Assembly (NCBI GenBank): GCA_016220175.1
Contig: JACRHZ010000063.1
Coordinates: forward strand, 1-35,782
Direction: 5' to 3'
Length of the DNA stretch: 35,782 bases
Origin: Candidatus Peregrinibacteria bacterium
GTDB taxonomy: Bacteria; Patescibacteriota; Gracilibacteria; CAIRYL01
Shown here: positions 1-7,091 of the stretch, piece by piece
Layout of the letters: every line of letters starts with the position of its first letter
How positions within the stretch are numbered: position 1 is the stretch's first letter
Program-made: the position numbers and the translations under genes
Notes under the pieces: model-generated
Seen by the model: the letters and a program-made list of their open reading frames with translations, nothing else
The model's database searches: none
Told to the model about the DNA's origin: nothing

Positions 1-145
1 CCCTATTGTACTCTTTCCAATTTGCGATACGATATCTCTGTCTAAGTGAGGATTTCTTTTTCATTTTGAAAGAGGTTATTGTTCCTCCTCATCTTAGACA
101 TACTCCTATTCCCGTACAATTTATTTGTGCAACAAAGCCTAATCC

Positions 146-215
146 AATTACGAATTATACGATTAATTCAATTCATATACTCTTGTATGAGAAATAACAT
201 TCGTAATTCGTGATT
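146..215. repeat. Inverted and heptamer-like repeat upstream of tRNA-Arg
   Basis: AATTACGAAT at 146-155 is the exact reverse complement of ATTCGTAATT at 199-208. The right arm runs on as ATTCGTA then ATTCGTG, a 7-nt period like the heptamer arrays elsewhere in the window. I see no convincing gene in 1-221; a 63-codon frame there starts at TTG, lacks a ribosome binding site and resembles no family I know. The hairpin could end transcription entering from the left or be a repeat remnant. Confidence 0.4.
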
Positions 216-221
216 GACTCT

Positions 222-296
222 GCTCCCGTAGTTCAACGGATAGAATAAGACACTCCTAACGTCTTGATACAGGTTCAATTCCTGTCGGGGGCACCA
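222..296 (+). tRNA. tRNA-Arg (anticodon CCT)
   Basis: A cloverleaf can be drawn. The acceptor arm GCTCCCG pairs with CGGGGGC with one G-U. The D stem is GTTC/GAAT. The anticodon stem is AGACA/CGTCT with a weak A-C closing pair, around loop CTCCTAA, so the anticodon is CCT and it reads AGG (Arg). The T arm is ACAGG-TTCAATT-CCTGT. Discriminator A293 is followed by an encoded CCA at 294-296. The 3' end abuts the stop codon of typA on the other strand (297), so the two converge with no spacer. The variable loop is only 4 nt. Confidence 0.9.
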
Positions 297-2096
297 TTAT
301 TTCTCCCTATTCCTTTTCCGTTCTATTTCTGTAAGCCATTTTTTTCGAAGTCGGATATTTTTTGGCGTCACCTCCACGTATTCATCTTCTTTGATATATT
401 CCATAGCTTTTTCTAATGTCATTTCTATTGGTGGTGTTAACACAATGGCTTCGTCTGTACCAGAAGCTCGAACGTTCGTCAATTTTTTCCCCTTAATCGC
501 ATTCACGGTGAGATCATTTCCCTGGTTATGTTCACCAAGAATCATTCCTTCATATATTTTTGTTGTTGGATGAATAAAAATTGCGCCTCGTTCCTGTAAA
601 TTCCAGAGAGCATACGCTGTGGCATTGCCAGTTTCTGCCGAAATAAGAGATCCCACTTGGCGTTTTTGAATTGGGCCAACATGTGGAGCAAAATGTGAAA
701 ATGAACTGTAAAGAGTTCCCTCTCCCCTGGTGAGAATAATGAAATTTGAACGAATACCGAGTATTCCACGTGCAGGAATTAAAAATTCAAGAGTGGTGAG
801 CCCATTCTCTGTCTGAAGGTTGACCATTTCGCCCTTTCGTTGGGACATGAGTTCAATTATTTTTCCTCCAATTTCTTCAGGAACGTTAATAACAACGTTT
901 TCCATAGGTTCGAGTATTTGACCATTTTTTTCCTGAAATACCACTTCCGGCTGAGACACTTGTAATTCAAAGCCTTCTCGTCGCATGCACTCAATAAGGA
1001 CAGAAAGATGCATTTCGCCTCTCCCGAGAACTTTTACGTGATCGGCATTTTCAGAAAATTCAATTTTGAGTCCCACATTCGTTTCCAATTCTTTTTCAAG
1101 TCGGGCACGAATTTGGCGGCTGGTCACAAACTTTCCCTCAGTGCCGGCAAACGGCGAATCGTTCACCATGAAATACATCGCGAGTGAAGGCGGATCAACA
1201 CGAATAGCAGGAAGCGGTTTTATGGTATCGTTTCCAGCAATAGTTTCTCCCACATAAATATCAGCAATTCCGGCAATCGCCACAACATCTCCTGCTGAAA
1301 CTTCAGATACTTCAATTCTTTTAAGCCCCTGGAATGTAAATATCTTTGTTGCACGTCCATTTCGTTTTTTCCCGTCAGGGGAAAGCACTACTACGGCTTG
1401 GTTTGTAGAGAGCATTCCTTCGTGGACACGTCCGATAGCAAGTCGTCCCAAAAAATTATCATACGCAAGTGTTGCTGGTTGCATGCGAAAAACCGCATTT
1501 ATGTTTTGCGGAGCAGCAGGAACATGTTCGAGAATGAATTCGAGAAGTGGCGTAATATCTTTCCTTTCATCAAGAAGATCCAGAATGGCAATTCCTTCTC
1601 GCGCAATTGCATACATGTAGGGAAAATCAAGTTGCTCTGGGCTTGCGCCAAGTTTCACAAAGAGATCAAATACCTGATCAATCACCCAATTTGGCCTCGC
1701 GCTTGATTTATCGATTTTATTCACCACTACCAAAACCTTTTTTTTGAGTGCAAGGGATTTTTGCAATACAAACTTTGTCTGAGGCATGGGTCCCTCAAAA
1801 GCGTCAACCACGAGAATAGTGGCATCTACAGTACTCAGAATACGTTCCACCTCACTTCCAAAATCAGCATGTCCAGGCGTATCAACAATATTTATTTTTG
1901 TATCTTTATATGTAATAGCAGCATTTTTCGAATAAATCGTAATACCTCTTTCTTTTTCGAGTTCGTTACTGTCCATAACACATTTTTCTACATGTTCATA
2001 GGCAGCGAATGCTCCGCCAGCTTTGAGGAGCGCATCCACAAGCGTGGTTTTTCCATGATCTACGTGCGCGATGATAGCGATATTTCGAATATCCAT
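297..2096 (-). CDS. typA: Ribosome-associated GTPase TypA/BipA
   Basis: A translational GTPase related to EF-G that binds the ribosome and supports late 50S assembly and stress or cold growth. The G motifs are all present: G1 AHVDHGKTT (residues 10-18), switch I ERGITI (49-54), G3 DTPGHAD (72-78) and G4 NKID (126-129). The EF-G-like beta-barrel, domain III and domain V follow, then the BipA-specific C-terminus. The length of 599 aa is normal. The frame is open upstream to 2159, but the Met at 2096 begins the conserved [17 protein letters not shown] block and has a Shine-Dalgarno-like GAGGAC a few bases upstream, one of the few clear ones in the window. A strong promoter lies at 2122-2150. Confidence 0.95.
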   Translation of the reverse strand: MDIRNIAIIAHVDHGKTTLVDALLKAGGAFAAYEHVEKCVMDSNELEKERGITIYSKNAAITYKDTKINIVDTPGHADFGSEVERILSTVDATILVVDAFEGPMPQTKFVLQKSLALKKKVLVVVNKIDKSSARPNWVIDQVFDLFVKLGASPEQLDFPYMYAIAREGIAILDLLDERKDITPLLEFILEHVPAAPQNINAVFRMQPATLAYDNFLGRLAIGRVHEGMLSTNQAVVVLSPDGKKRNGRATKIFTFQGLKRIEVSEVSAGDVVAIAGIADIYVGETIAGNDTIKPLPAIRVDPPSLAMYFMVNDSPFAGTEGKFVTSRQIRARLEKELETNVGLKIEFSENADHVKVLGRGEMHLSVLIECMRREGFELQVSQPEVVFQEKNGQILEPMENVVINVPEEIGGKIIELMSQRKGEMVNLQTENGLTTLEFLIPARGILGIRSNFIILTRGEGTLYSSFSHFAPHVGPIQKRQVGSLISAETGNATAYALWNLQERGAIFIHPTTKIYEGMILGEHNQGNDLTVNAIKGKKLTNVRASGTDEAIVLTPPIEMTLEKAMEYIKEDEYVEVTPKNIRLRKKWLTEIERKRNREK

Positions 2097-2121
2097 TTTT
2101 GTCCTCAAAGTAAGCTGACAG

Positions 2122-2150
2122 TTTATACCGAATTTAAACGGGAAAGTCAA
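2122..2150 (-). promoter_or_regulatory. Sigma70-type promoter of typA
   Basis: Read on the minus strand, TTGACT (2150-2145) is followed after 17 nt by TATAAA (2127-2122), placing the start of transcription near 2115, about 20 nt before the typA ATG. It is divergent from the promoter of the ATP-grasp gene. Confidence 0.75.
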
Positions 2151-2185
2151 AAGAAGCACGTCATAAAGGTTGCCAAAAGAATCTA

Positions 2186-2213
2186 TTTACTTTTTTTCTA
2201 TTTGGAATATAAA
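2186..2213 (+). promoter_or_regulatory. Probable promoter of the ATP-grasp gene
   Basis: TTTACT (2186-2191), 16 nt, then TATAAA (2208-2213), about 30 nt before the ATG at 2242. The -35 is weak but the -10 is good, and a promoter is required here because the upstream gene is divergent. Confidence 0.45.
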
Positions 2214-2241
2214 TTGGACGTATATTTTTTCCCCCAAAAAA

Positions 2242-3546
2242 ATGCCTCCCGGTGCCATCTCTCCCAAGAATTTTTTATTTATTTCTTATGGAGGGCTTGC
2301 AGGAGATTTGGCGTGGCAGATTATCAAAGAAGGTCATAACGTGAAATCGTACATACGAGATAAAGAAGAAAGGGAAGTTGCGAACGGTTTTGTTCCAAAA
2401 GTATCAGAGTGGCGTTCGGAAATTCCTTGGGCGGATGTTATTATTTTTGATGATGTTTTGGGACTTGGAAAAGTAGCCGACAAATTGAGGAAACAGGGAA
2501 AATATGTTGTTGGTGGGACTCAATATACTGATGAACTTGAGGATAACAGAACATTTGGACAGGAAGAACTAAAAAAATATGGGATTCCTATTATTCCGTA
2601 TCAGGATTTCTCCTCGTTTGATGATGCGATTCTATTTGTGAGAAAACATCCCGCAAAATATGTTATTAAACCAAGTGGAGAAGTCGCAAAAGGCTTTCTT
2701 TTTGTTGGAGAAGAAGAAGATGGGCGTGATGTGCTTCAAGTTTTAAACGACTATAAAAATGCATGGGGAAAAAAAGGTCCCAGATTTCAGCTTCAAAAAA
2801 GAATAAATGGCGTTGAAATTGCCATTGGTGCGTTTTTTAACGGAAAAGAATTTATCTATCCGATTAATGTAAATTTTGAGCATAAAAAACTTTTTCCGGG
2901 AAATCTCGGTCCTTCTACTGGTGAAATGGGAACTACTATGTTTTGGTCTGGTCCCAACAAAATTTTTAATCTCACTCTCAAAAAAATCGAAGGAAAACTT
3001 GCGGAAGTAGGGTATGTTGGATATATCGATATAAACTGTATGGTGAATGGACAGGGAATTTATCCGCTTGAGTGGACATCGCGTTTTGGGTATCCCACGA
3101 TTAGTATTCAGCAGGAAGGAATGATAACACCAATTGGGCAGTTCTTATTCGAACTTGCTTCTGGGAAAGAACCAGTTTTAAAAACAAAAATCGGATTTCA
3201 AATTGGTGTACGCATTGTTGTCCCTCCTTTTCCATTTCGTGCCGAACAAACTTTTCAAGTGATGTCAAAAGATTCGATTGTGTATTTTAAAAAACCAACA
3301 GTGACCGATGGGATTCATATTGAGGATGTAAAACTCGTGAATGGGGAATGGGTAGTGACTGGTTCTTCAGGAGTTGTGCTCATCGTTTGCGGCACGGGAC
3401 AAACCATGAAACAGGCCCAAGAACAAGCATATTCTCGAATAAAAAGTATCAGTATTCCGCACATGTATTATCGAAAAGATATCGGTGACAGATGGTATGA
3501 GGATTCTGATAGGCTTCACGCATGGGGATATCTCAGGGAAATGTAA
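2242..3546 (+). CDS. ATP-grasp ligase related to PurD (GAR synthetase)
   Basis: 434 aa. It starts with a Rossmann-like segment (FISYGGLAGDLAWQI, residues 13-27) like the N-terminal domain of phosphoribosylamine-glycine ligase. A central ATP-grasp follows, with the ATP-binding KYVIKPSGEVAKG stretch and a metal-binding block FEHKKLFPGNLGPSTGEMG that parallels the DHKR...GPNTGGMG block of PurD. Family knowledge: these enzymes couple a carboxylate to an amine through an acyl phosphate. The substrate cannot be told. No other purine gene is nearby, and departures from the canonical PurD motif suggest a paralogue. The frame is open 24 codons upstream, but the Met at 2242 fits the conserved start and leaves room for the promoter. 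No Shine-Dalgarno is visible. Confidence 0.7.
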   Translation: MPPGAISPKNFLFISYGGLAGDLAWQIIKEGHNVKSYIRDKEEREVANGFVPKVSEWRSEIPWADVIIFDDVLGLGKVADKLRKQGKYVVGGTQYTDELEDNRTFGQEELKKYGIPIIPYQDFSSFDDAILFVRKHPAKYVIKPSGEVAKGFLFVGEEEDGRDVLQVLNDYKNAWGKKGPRFQLQKRINGVEIAIGAFFNGKEFIYPINVNFEHKKLFPGNLGPSTGEMGTTMFWSGPNKIFNLTLKKIEGKLAEVGYVGYIDINCMVNGQGIYPLEWTSRFGYPTISIQQEGMITPIGQFLFELASGKEPVLKTKIGFQIGVRIVVPPFPFRAEQTFQVMSKDSIVYFKKPTVTDGIHIEDVKLVNGEWVVTGSSGVVLIVCGTGQTMKQAQEQAYSRIKSISIPHMYYRKDIGDRWYEDSDRLHAWGYLREM

Positions 3547-3594
3547 TATTAGCGCTCATTTTCGCGAAAAAGGGTGGATTTTTTTTTGGTGAAT

Positions 3595-3602
3595 GCTACA
3601 CT
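3595..3602 (+). promoter_or_regulatory. Extended -10 promoter of the DUF378 gene
   Basis: TGCTACACT (TG-C-TACACT) ends at 3602, 30 nt before the ATG at 3633. No good -35 is seen. A similar TGCTACTCT lies at 29090-29098 upstream of the lipoprotein gene, and CGCTACAAT at 7857-7865 upstream of thrS. Confidence 0.4.
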
Positions 3603-3632
3603 GTCTTCACTTTCTATCTTTCTCTTTTTTCT

Positions 3633-3911
3633 ATGAAATGCAAAAAATGTCCATTGTGTTGTACATTAGCGACTATCGTTATTATTGGTGGTCTCAATTG
3701 GGGGCTGGTAGCGCTTGGATATTTCCTGGGAACGAACGCAAATATTGTAAATCTTGTTTTTGCAAACTCACCGCTCGTTGAAAATATAGTCTATGCAGTT
3801 GTTGGAGTTGCTGCAATCATGAAAGTTATTACCTATTTTTTCTGTCCGTGCAGCAAATGTTGCCAAGATGGAAAAGAAGGAGAAGAGGGCGGAAGCTGCT
3901 GCCGAAAATAA
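3633..3911 (+). CDS. DUF378 (YuzA-like) small membrane protein, cysteine-rich
   Basis: 92 aa. Residues 12-34 (IVIIGGLNWGLVALGYFLG) are the signature first membrane helix of DUF378, and a second helix covers about 49-70. The function of the family is unknown. The odd feature is the cysteine content: Cys3, 6, 9 and 10 before the first helix, and Cys71, 73, 76, 77, 89 and 90 after the second, ten in all, likely on the same side of the membrane. This could bind metal or form disulphides. The frame is open upstream, but the Met at 3633 directly precedes the conserved part and follows the promoter. It converges on gpmA across a shared terminator. Confidence 0.8.
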   Translation: MKCKKCPLCCTLATIVIIGGLNWGLVALGYFLGTNANIVNLVFANSPLVENIVYAVVGVAAIMKVITYFFCPCSKCCQDGKEGEEGGSCCRK

Positions 3912-3934
3912 ATGCTGGATCATAGTTCGTCACT

Positions 3935-3974
3935 CACAAAAAAGGGTCGCACAATGTGTCGGCTCTTTTTTGTG
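3935..3974. terminator. Bidirectional intrinsic terminator between the DUF378 gene and gpmA
   Basis: CACAAAAAAG (3935-3944) pairs with CTTTTTTGTG (3965-3974). The stem continues through GG.TCG against CGGCT with G-U pairs and a small bulge. A-runs and T-runs at both ends let it work on either strand, as expected between convergent genes. Confidence 0.75.
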
Positions 3975-4008
3975 ATGCAAAAACAGAAATATGTTTACGT
4001 GAAGGTAC

Positions 4009-4036
4009 GTAGAGACGTAGCATGCTACGTCTCTAC
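4009..4036. repeat. GTAGAGAC palindromic repeat, copy 1
   Basis: A perfect 28-nt palindrome with arms GTAGAGAC/GTCTCTAC and core GTAGCATGCTAC. Its last base is the first base of the gpmA stop codon on the complementary strand (stop at 4036-4038), so the element abuts the 3' end of that gene. Confidence 0.95.
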
Positions 4037-4731
4037 TACGATTCAATATAAAATTTTTCGAGAACCTTCAGATTTTCATCAAGTTTATAAATCAAAGGAA
4101 CACCGGTGGGAATTTCTACTTTTGGAATTTCTTCATCGGAAATATGTTCAAGATATTTCACGAGTGCTCTCAAACTGTTGCCATGCGCTGCGACAATAAT
4201 CTTTTTTCCACCGGTAATGCTGGGAATGAGAACATCTTCAATAAATGGCATCATGCGCAAAACCGTGTCTTTGAGGCTCTCTGTCGCAGGGAGATCCTTC
4301 GGCGAAAGGTCCTTGTATTTTGGATCAAATTTTGGATGGCGAGGATCATTTTCATCAAGTGCTGGAGGTCGTATATCATAACTTCTGCGCCAAATTTGCA
4401 CTTGTTCTTCTCCATATTTTTTTCGCATTTCATCTTTATTGATCCCCTGCAGAGCTCCATAGTGTCTTTCATTGAGTCTCCAGTGTTTTTCGATTGGAAG
4501 TGAAATCTTCATCTTGTTGAGAATGATTTCAAGCGTATCGTTTGCCCGTTTCAAAACTGAAGTATAGCCGAGATCGAATTCATATCTGTGTTTTTTCAGG
4601 AATTCACCAGCTTTTTCTGCTTCCTTTTTTCCTTGTTCGCTGAGACCGATGTCAGTCCATCCTGTAAACCGGTTTTCTTTATTCCATTCACTTTGACCGT
4701 GGCGGAGGAGAACAAGGTAGTAAGTTTTCAT
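4036..4731 (-). CDS. gpmA: 2,3-bisphosphoglycerate-dependent phosphoglycerate mutase
   Basis: Interconverts 3- and 2-phosphoglycerate in glycolysis in the cytosol. 231 aa. The phosphohistidine motif LVLLRHGQSEWN gives His11 as the catalytic residue. Arg and Glu of the active site are in FTGWTDIGLSEQG and LNERHYGALQG, and the second catalytic His is in VAAHGNSLRAL. The length is slightly under the 247-250 aa usual for dPGM. The frame is open to 4755, but MKTYYLVLLRHG is the natural start. The gene ends against palindromic repeat copy 1 and converges on the DUF378 gene. Confidence 0.95.
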   Translation of the reverse strand: MKTYYLVLLRHGQSEWNKENRFTGWTDIGLSEQGKKEAEKAGEFLKKHRYEFDLGYTSVLKRANDTLEIILNKMKISLPIEKHWRLNERHYGALQGINKDEMRKKYGEEQVQIWRRSYDIRPPALDENDPRHPKFDPKYKDLSPKDLPATESLKDTVLRMMPFIEDVLIPSITGGKKIIVAAHGNSLRALVKYLEHISDEEIPKVEIPTGVPLIYKLDENLKVLEKFYIES

Positions 4732-4804
4732 GAAAACAGCATTAATGTCGATCAATTTCGATTATAAATAAAGTATAGGAATTTTGCACCCATAAAAATT
4801 CTTC

Positions 4805-4841
4805 TTGAATATATATAATATGTACGCTAAAATGTACATAT
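4805..4841 (+). promoter_or_regulatory. Promoter with overlapping operator of the toxin-antitoxin operon
   Basis: TTGAAT (4805-4810), 17 nt, TAAAAT (4828-4833) form a good sigma70 promoter. The -10 box sits in the 8-nt spacer between ATATGTAC (4818-4825) and GTACATAT (4834-4841), a perfect inverted repeat. An antitoxin or toxin-antitoxin complex bound there would block RNA polymerase, the usual autoregulation of type II systems. Confidence 0.7.
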
Positions 4842-4858
4842 ATAATCTTTCTTTATAT

Positions 4859-5125
4859 ATGCATACCACTATTCCCGCAACAGATGCTCGAAAAATATTT
4901 TTTCAAATTATCAAAAAAAGTTCTAAACTTGGTTCACCGGTGACCATCACCGTTGATGGAGAGCCGAAGGTAGTAATGATTTCTGCCGAAGAATTTGAGG
5001 GATGGAAGGAAACTCTCGAAATACTCGCGGATAAAAAACTCATGAAAGGTATTGAAGAAGGACTCAGAGATTTGCAAGCAAAAAAGACATACACTCATGA
5101 AGAAGTGAAAAATATGTTTTTATAA
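4859..5125 (+). CDS. Antitoxin of Phd/YefM family
   Basis: 88 aa. The N-terminal part TTIPATDARKIFFQIIKK, then PVTITVDGEPKVVMISAEEFEGWKE, is the classic Phd/YefM fold: a DNA-binding dimer whose C-terminal tail (about 60-88) wraps the toxin. It precedes the toxin gene by 5 nt. The ATG at 4859 is chosen because the conserved domain begins there; an upstream extension would start inside the promoter. It probably represses its own promoter through the 4818-4841 inverted repeat. Confidence 0.85.
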   Translation: MHTTIPATDARKIFFQIIKKSSKLGSPVTITVDGEPKVVMISAEEFEGWKETLEILADKKLMKGIEEGLRDLQAKKTYTHEEVKNMFL

Positions 5126-5130
5126 GAGGC

Positions 5131-5385
5131 ATGAAATATTCAATTCTCTATTCTGCAAAAGCAGTACGAAGCTTGAAAAAAATTCCAAAAAACTGGCGAG
5201 AGAGAATTCTCGAAGCCATAGAAGAACTTTCTGAAAGTCCTTTTCTTGGAAAGAAGCTCAAAGGACCTCTTTCGGCAATGTATTCCCTTCGCCTGTGGCC
5301 GTACAGAATTCTCTACGTGATTCGGAAAAAAGAAGTCCAAATCGAAATTGTTGATGTGGACCATCGACAAAAGATATATGGATAA
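5131..5385 (+). CDS. RelE/ParE-family toxin
   Basis: 84 aa. The RelE/ParE fold is recognisable: YSILYSAKAVRSLKKIPKN (helix hairpin), then SPFLGKKLKGPLSAMYSLRLWPYRILYVI, and the basic end VDVDHRQKIYG, the typical RelE C-terminus with Arg, His and Tyr. Family members cleave mRNA on the ribosome or, for ParE, poison gyrase; RelE-type mRNA cleavage is more likely from the DHR..IY tail. It is co-transcribed with the antitoxin; AGAGG just before the ATG may be a weak ribosome binding site. Confidence 0.85.
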   Translation: MKYSILYSAKAVRSLKKIPKNWRERILEAIEELSESPFLGKKLKGPLSAMYSLRLWPYRILYVIRKKEVQIEIVDVDHRQKIYG

Positions 5386-5415
5386 ATTTCTCCACGCCTT
5401 ATAAGTACACCATTA

Positions 5416-5443
5416 TTGACTTTTGTCAAGAAACGTCTAAGAT
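5416..5443 (+). promoter_or_regulatory. Promoter of the Thr leader operon
   Basis: TTGACT (5416-5421), 16 nt, TAAGAT (5438-5443), start near 5450. An overlapping alternative is TTGTCA (5423-5428), 17 nt, CAATAT (5446-5451), start near 5458. Either gives a short 5' end ahead of the leader ORF at 5469. Confidence 0.65.
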
Positions 5444-5468
5444 GCCAATATCGTAATGCAAAAAAATA

Positions 5469-5549
5469 ATGTTCAGTTCCGAAAAATTTCTCAAGGCAAT
5501 ATCTTTAGTTTCTACAACTACGACCACAACACGAAAAGTGTGGAGGTAG
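5469..5549 (+). CDS. Threonine-rich leader peptide (26 aa) of an attenuator
   Basis: ATG at 5469, TAG at 5547-5549. Residues 16-21 are six consecutive threonines (codons 5514-5531, ACA ACT ACG ACC ACA ACA), resembling the enterobacterial thrL leader in logic. The six codons keep AC and use all four third bases, as expected if Thr itself is selected. A competing frame (5456-5560, 34 codons) would read the same stretch as six NAC codons in an AT-rich genome, which is less likely. The peptide ends just past the strand AGTGTGGAG (5537-5545) that can pair with the terminator. No Shine-Dalgarno is visible. Interpretation is by analogy; translation is not shown. Confidence 0.6.
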   Translation: MFSSEKFLKAISLVSTTTTTTRKVWR

Positions 5550-5609
5550 CGCGTATGTAAATTTTAAAAACAAGCGAACTCCACACTCATCTTAAGGTGG
5601 AGTTTTTTT
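5529..5609 (+). terminator. Transcription attenuator: competing hairpins plus intrinsic terminator
   Basis: The terminator stem AACTCCAC (5577-5584) / GTGGAGTT (5597-5604) has 8 bp and a 12-nt loop, and T residues run to 5609. The upstream AGTGTGGAG (5537-5545) is exactly complementary to CTCCACACT (5579-5587), giving a 9-bp antiterminator that excludes the terminator. ACAC (5529-5532), inside the last Thr codons, can pair with GTGT (5538-5541) over a GAAAA loop. So segments 1:2, 2:3 and 3:4 are arranged as in amino-acid attenuators: a ribosome stalled early in the Thr codons frees segment 2 and permits read-through. Confidence 0.7.
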
Positions 5610-5630
5610 ATATGTTTCAATTTTTTCACA

Positions 5631-5936
5631 ATGAATGAATACATGAGCATCAGAGGCCAATTCTGTCCGAATAAAAAATGTAAATTTTATCAGATTTCAT
5701 CGAATCGAAATGTCGTTATTCATTCTCAAAAAGAACACCGATTCCAATGTTCGAAATGTCAAAAAACTTGGGTCGCGCATAAAGATCAAATTTATTTTCG
5801 TCTCCGAAGTCCAAAAGAAAAAATTGATCTGGCTCTCATGCTTTTCGAATCTGGGAAAAGTGTGAGAGAAATTGCGAGAGAAGTGAAAGTGAGTCCGAGT
5901 ACGGTACAGAGGTGGAAATGCATTTCTTGTTCTTAA
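5631..5936 (+). CDS. Zinc-ribbon/HTH protein, like the N-terminal part of an IS1-type transposase
   Basis: 101 aa. Residues 12-43 form a zinc ribbon (CPNKKC ... CSKCQKTW), and residues 60-95 an HTH (KIDLALMLFESGKSVREIAREVKVSPSTVQRW). This order matches the DNA-binding half of IS1-like (InsA-type) transposases, but the DDE catalytic part is absent and the next gene starts 15 nt later. It could be a transposase remnant or a domesticated regulator. Its place, first behind the attenuator and 21 nt after the T-run, favours co-transcription with the next two genes. ATG at 5643 is a possible alternative start; neither has a clear ribosome binding site. Confidence 0.6.
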   Translation: MNEYMSIRGQFCPNKKCKFYQISSNRNVVIHSQKEHRFQCSKCQKTWVAHKDQIYFRLRSPKEKIDLALMLFESGKSVREIAREVKVSPSTVQRWKCISCS

Positions 5937-5951
5937 TATTTTTGTGTTTAT

Positions 5952-7091
5952 ATGCATTTAAAAATAGATTCATCTTTGGTTATAGACAATCTTCAAAGTG
6001 CTCGAGAACGCAAGGATTTACGAAAATTATTTTCTTCTCTTCCGAAAAACATTGGGCGTGTTGGAAATACAAATATTCCCTTGGAAGAATGGATGCATTG
6101 CAATACTGAAGATACCGAACAGGGAGATAAAAGATCGGGGGCGATATTAAAAGCAATATTAGCACCTGATGTTGAAAAGCCTGTGATTCAGGGAGAAAAT
6201 CAGCCTCTCATCTTTGGTGCCAGATCAATTCATGGATTGCTTAAAAATGCTCTCACGGAGCGCATCTGCATGAATGTGGGAATGAGCGCAGGAAGTCAAA
6301 TTTCTCCAATGCTTCCCGCATATTTAGAATTAGGCATACAAAGATTGAAGGAGTTGAAAGCTATTGTGCAAGACGTACATCTCAGATTTTTCAGTACGGC
6401 TTCACTTTCACCACATTTAAATGGAGCTGATCCTGAACAAGTAGCGAGAATTCAACGTGCACAGCATTCTTTGATTGGAGCGTATCTTGAACATTTTCAT
6501 TCTGAGCTTTTTCCATATATTAACTATTCTGATATTCAACAAGGAGTTCCTTTATTGTCCAAATCAGCACTTCAGGATCGCATTGATGCAATACGGAAAG
6601 ATGTTTCTGGAGAAATCCTGAAAAAATTAGAATCATGTGGTAACCATCATGGTGATGAGGTAGGGCAGAAAAATGCCTTGGCATATGCCGCGTATCATCC
6701 TCAACCCAGCTTATTTGCTGATGAGTCTAATGGGAGAAATATTATTTCCGTTGGTGGTCCAGGGGAAGCCCTGTTTAACGAAGTACGCTTTCTTCCTCAA
6801 TTTCAGAGGGCAGATCCAAATGTTGCGATTGTCGTTCCTCCAGGACTTATTAGCAGAACGCCTCCATATTTAGAGATACCAAATGGTCTATCTATGTCTG
6901 AATTTTTGGAGGGAAGTGATCGAGTTTTTGCCCTTCTCAAATCTCCAAAGGAAAATAAGCATCTTTTCCAAATTCCTGGAGCTCGTGATCTCCTTCATAT
7001 CGCTAAGTGTCTTTCTGGACGACAAGATCTCATAAGAGGACTAGAAATGCTCAGGTCTTTTTATGAAGAAACTTTTTCTCATATCCCATGA
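5952..7091 (+). CDS. Unrecognised 379-aa protein; possible divergent cyclodipeptide-synthase-like enzyme
   Basis: No family is certain. The middle resembles, from memory, cyclodipeptide synthases (CDPSs), which take aminoacyl groups from tRNAs. VGMSAGS (109-115) matches the nucleophile loop IGISAGN of AlbC, with Ser112 in place of the catalytic Ser37. IQR at 129-131 and DVH at 141-143 fall at nearly the same spacing as QR and DTH in AlbC. SLFADES (253-259) matches its PLFADSP. Against it: the acidic residue before that motif is not clearly kept (Tyr245/His249 are the candidates), Tyr202 seems to be Phe275, and there are about 75 extra N-terminal and 80 extra C-terminal residues. The stop overlaps the racemase start by 4 nt (ATGA). 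Codon use is richer in TTA and ATA than in thrS, hinting at transfer. Confidence 0.35.
   Translation: MHLKIDSSLVIDNLQSARERKDLRKLFSSLPKNIGRVGNTNIPLEEWMHCNTEDTEQGDKRSGAILKAILAPDVEKPVIQGENQPLIFGARSIHGLLKNALTERICMNVGMSAGSQISPMLPAYLELGIQRLKELKAIVQDVHLRFFSTASLSPHLNGADPEQVARIQRAQHSLIGAYLEHFHSELFPYINYSDIQQGVPLLSKSALQDRIDAIRKDVSGEILKKLESCGNHHGDEVGQKNALAYAAYHPQPSLFADESNGRNIISVGGPGEALFNEVRFLPQFQRADPNVAIVVPPGLISRTPPYLEIPNGLSMSEFLEGSDRVFALLKSPKENKHLFQIPGARDLLHIAKCLSGRQDLIRGLEMLRSFYEETFSHIP

Noticed and set aside
6-197. 63-codon plus-strand frame at the left edge
   Set aside because: It starts with TTG, has no ribosome binding site or family resemblance, and runs into the inverted repeat before tRNA-Arg.
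5456-5560. Alternative leader ORF rich in Phe, Tyr and Asn
   Set aside because: It starts at or before the likely transcription start, and its key stretch would be six NAC codons in a row, improbable for this AT-rich genome. The overlapping Thr frame explains the pattern better. Not fully excluded.
5631-5936. Intact IS1-like element
   Set aside because: Only the zinc-ribbon/HTH part is present; no DDE domain, terminal inverted repeats or target duplication could be found.
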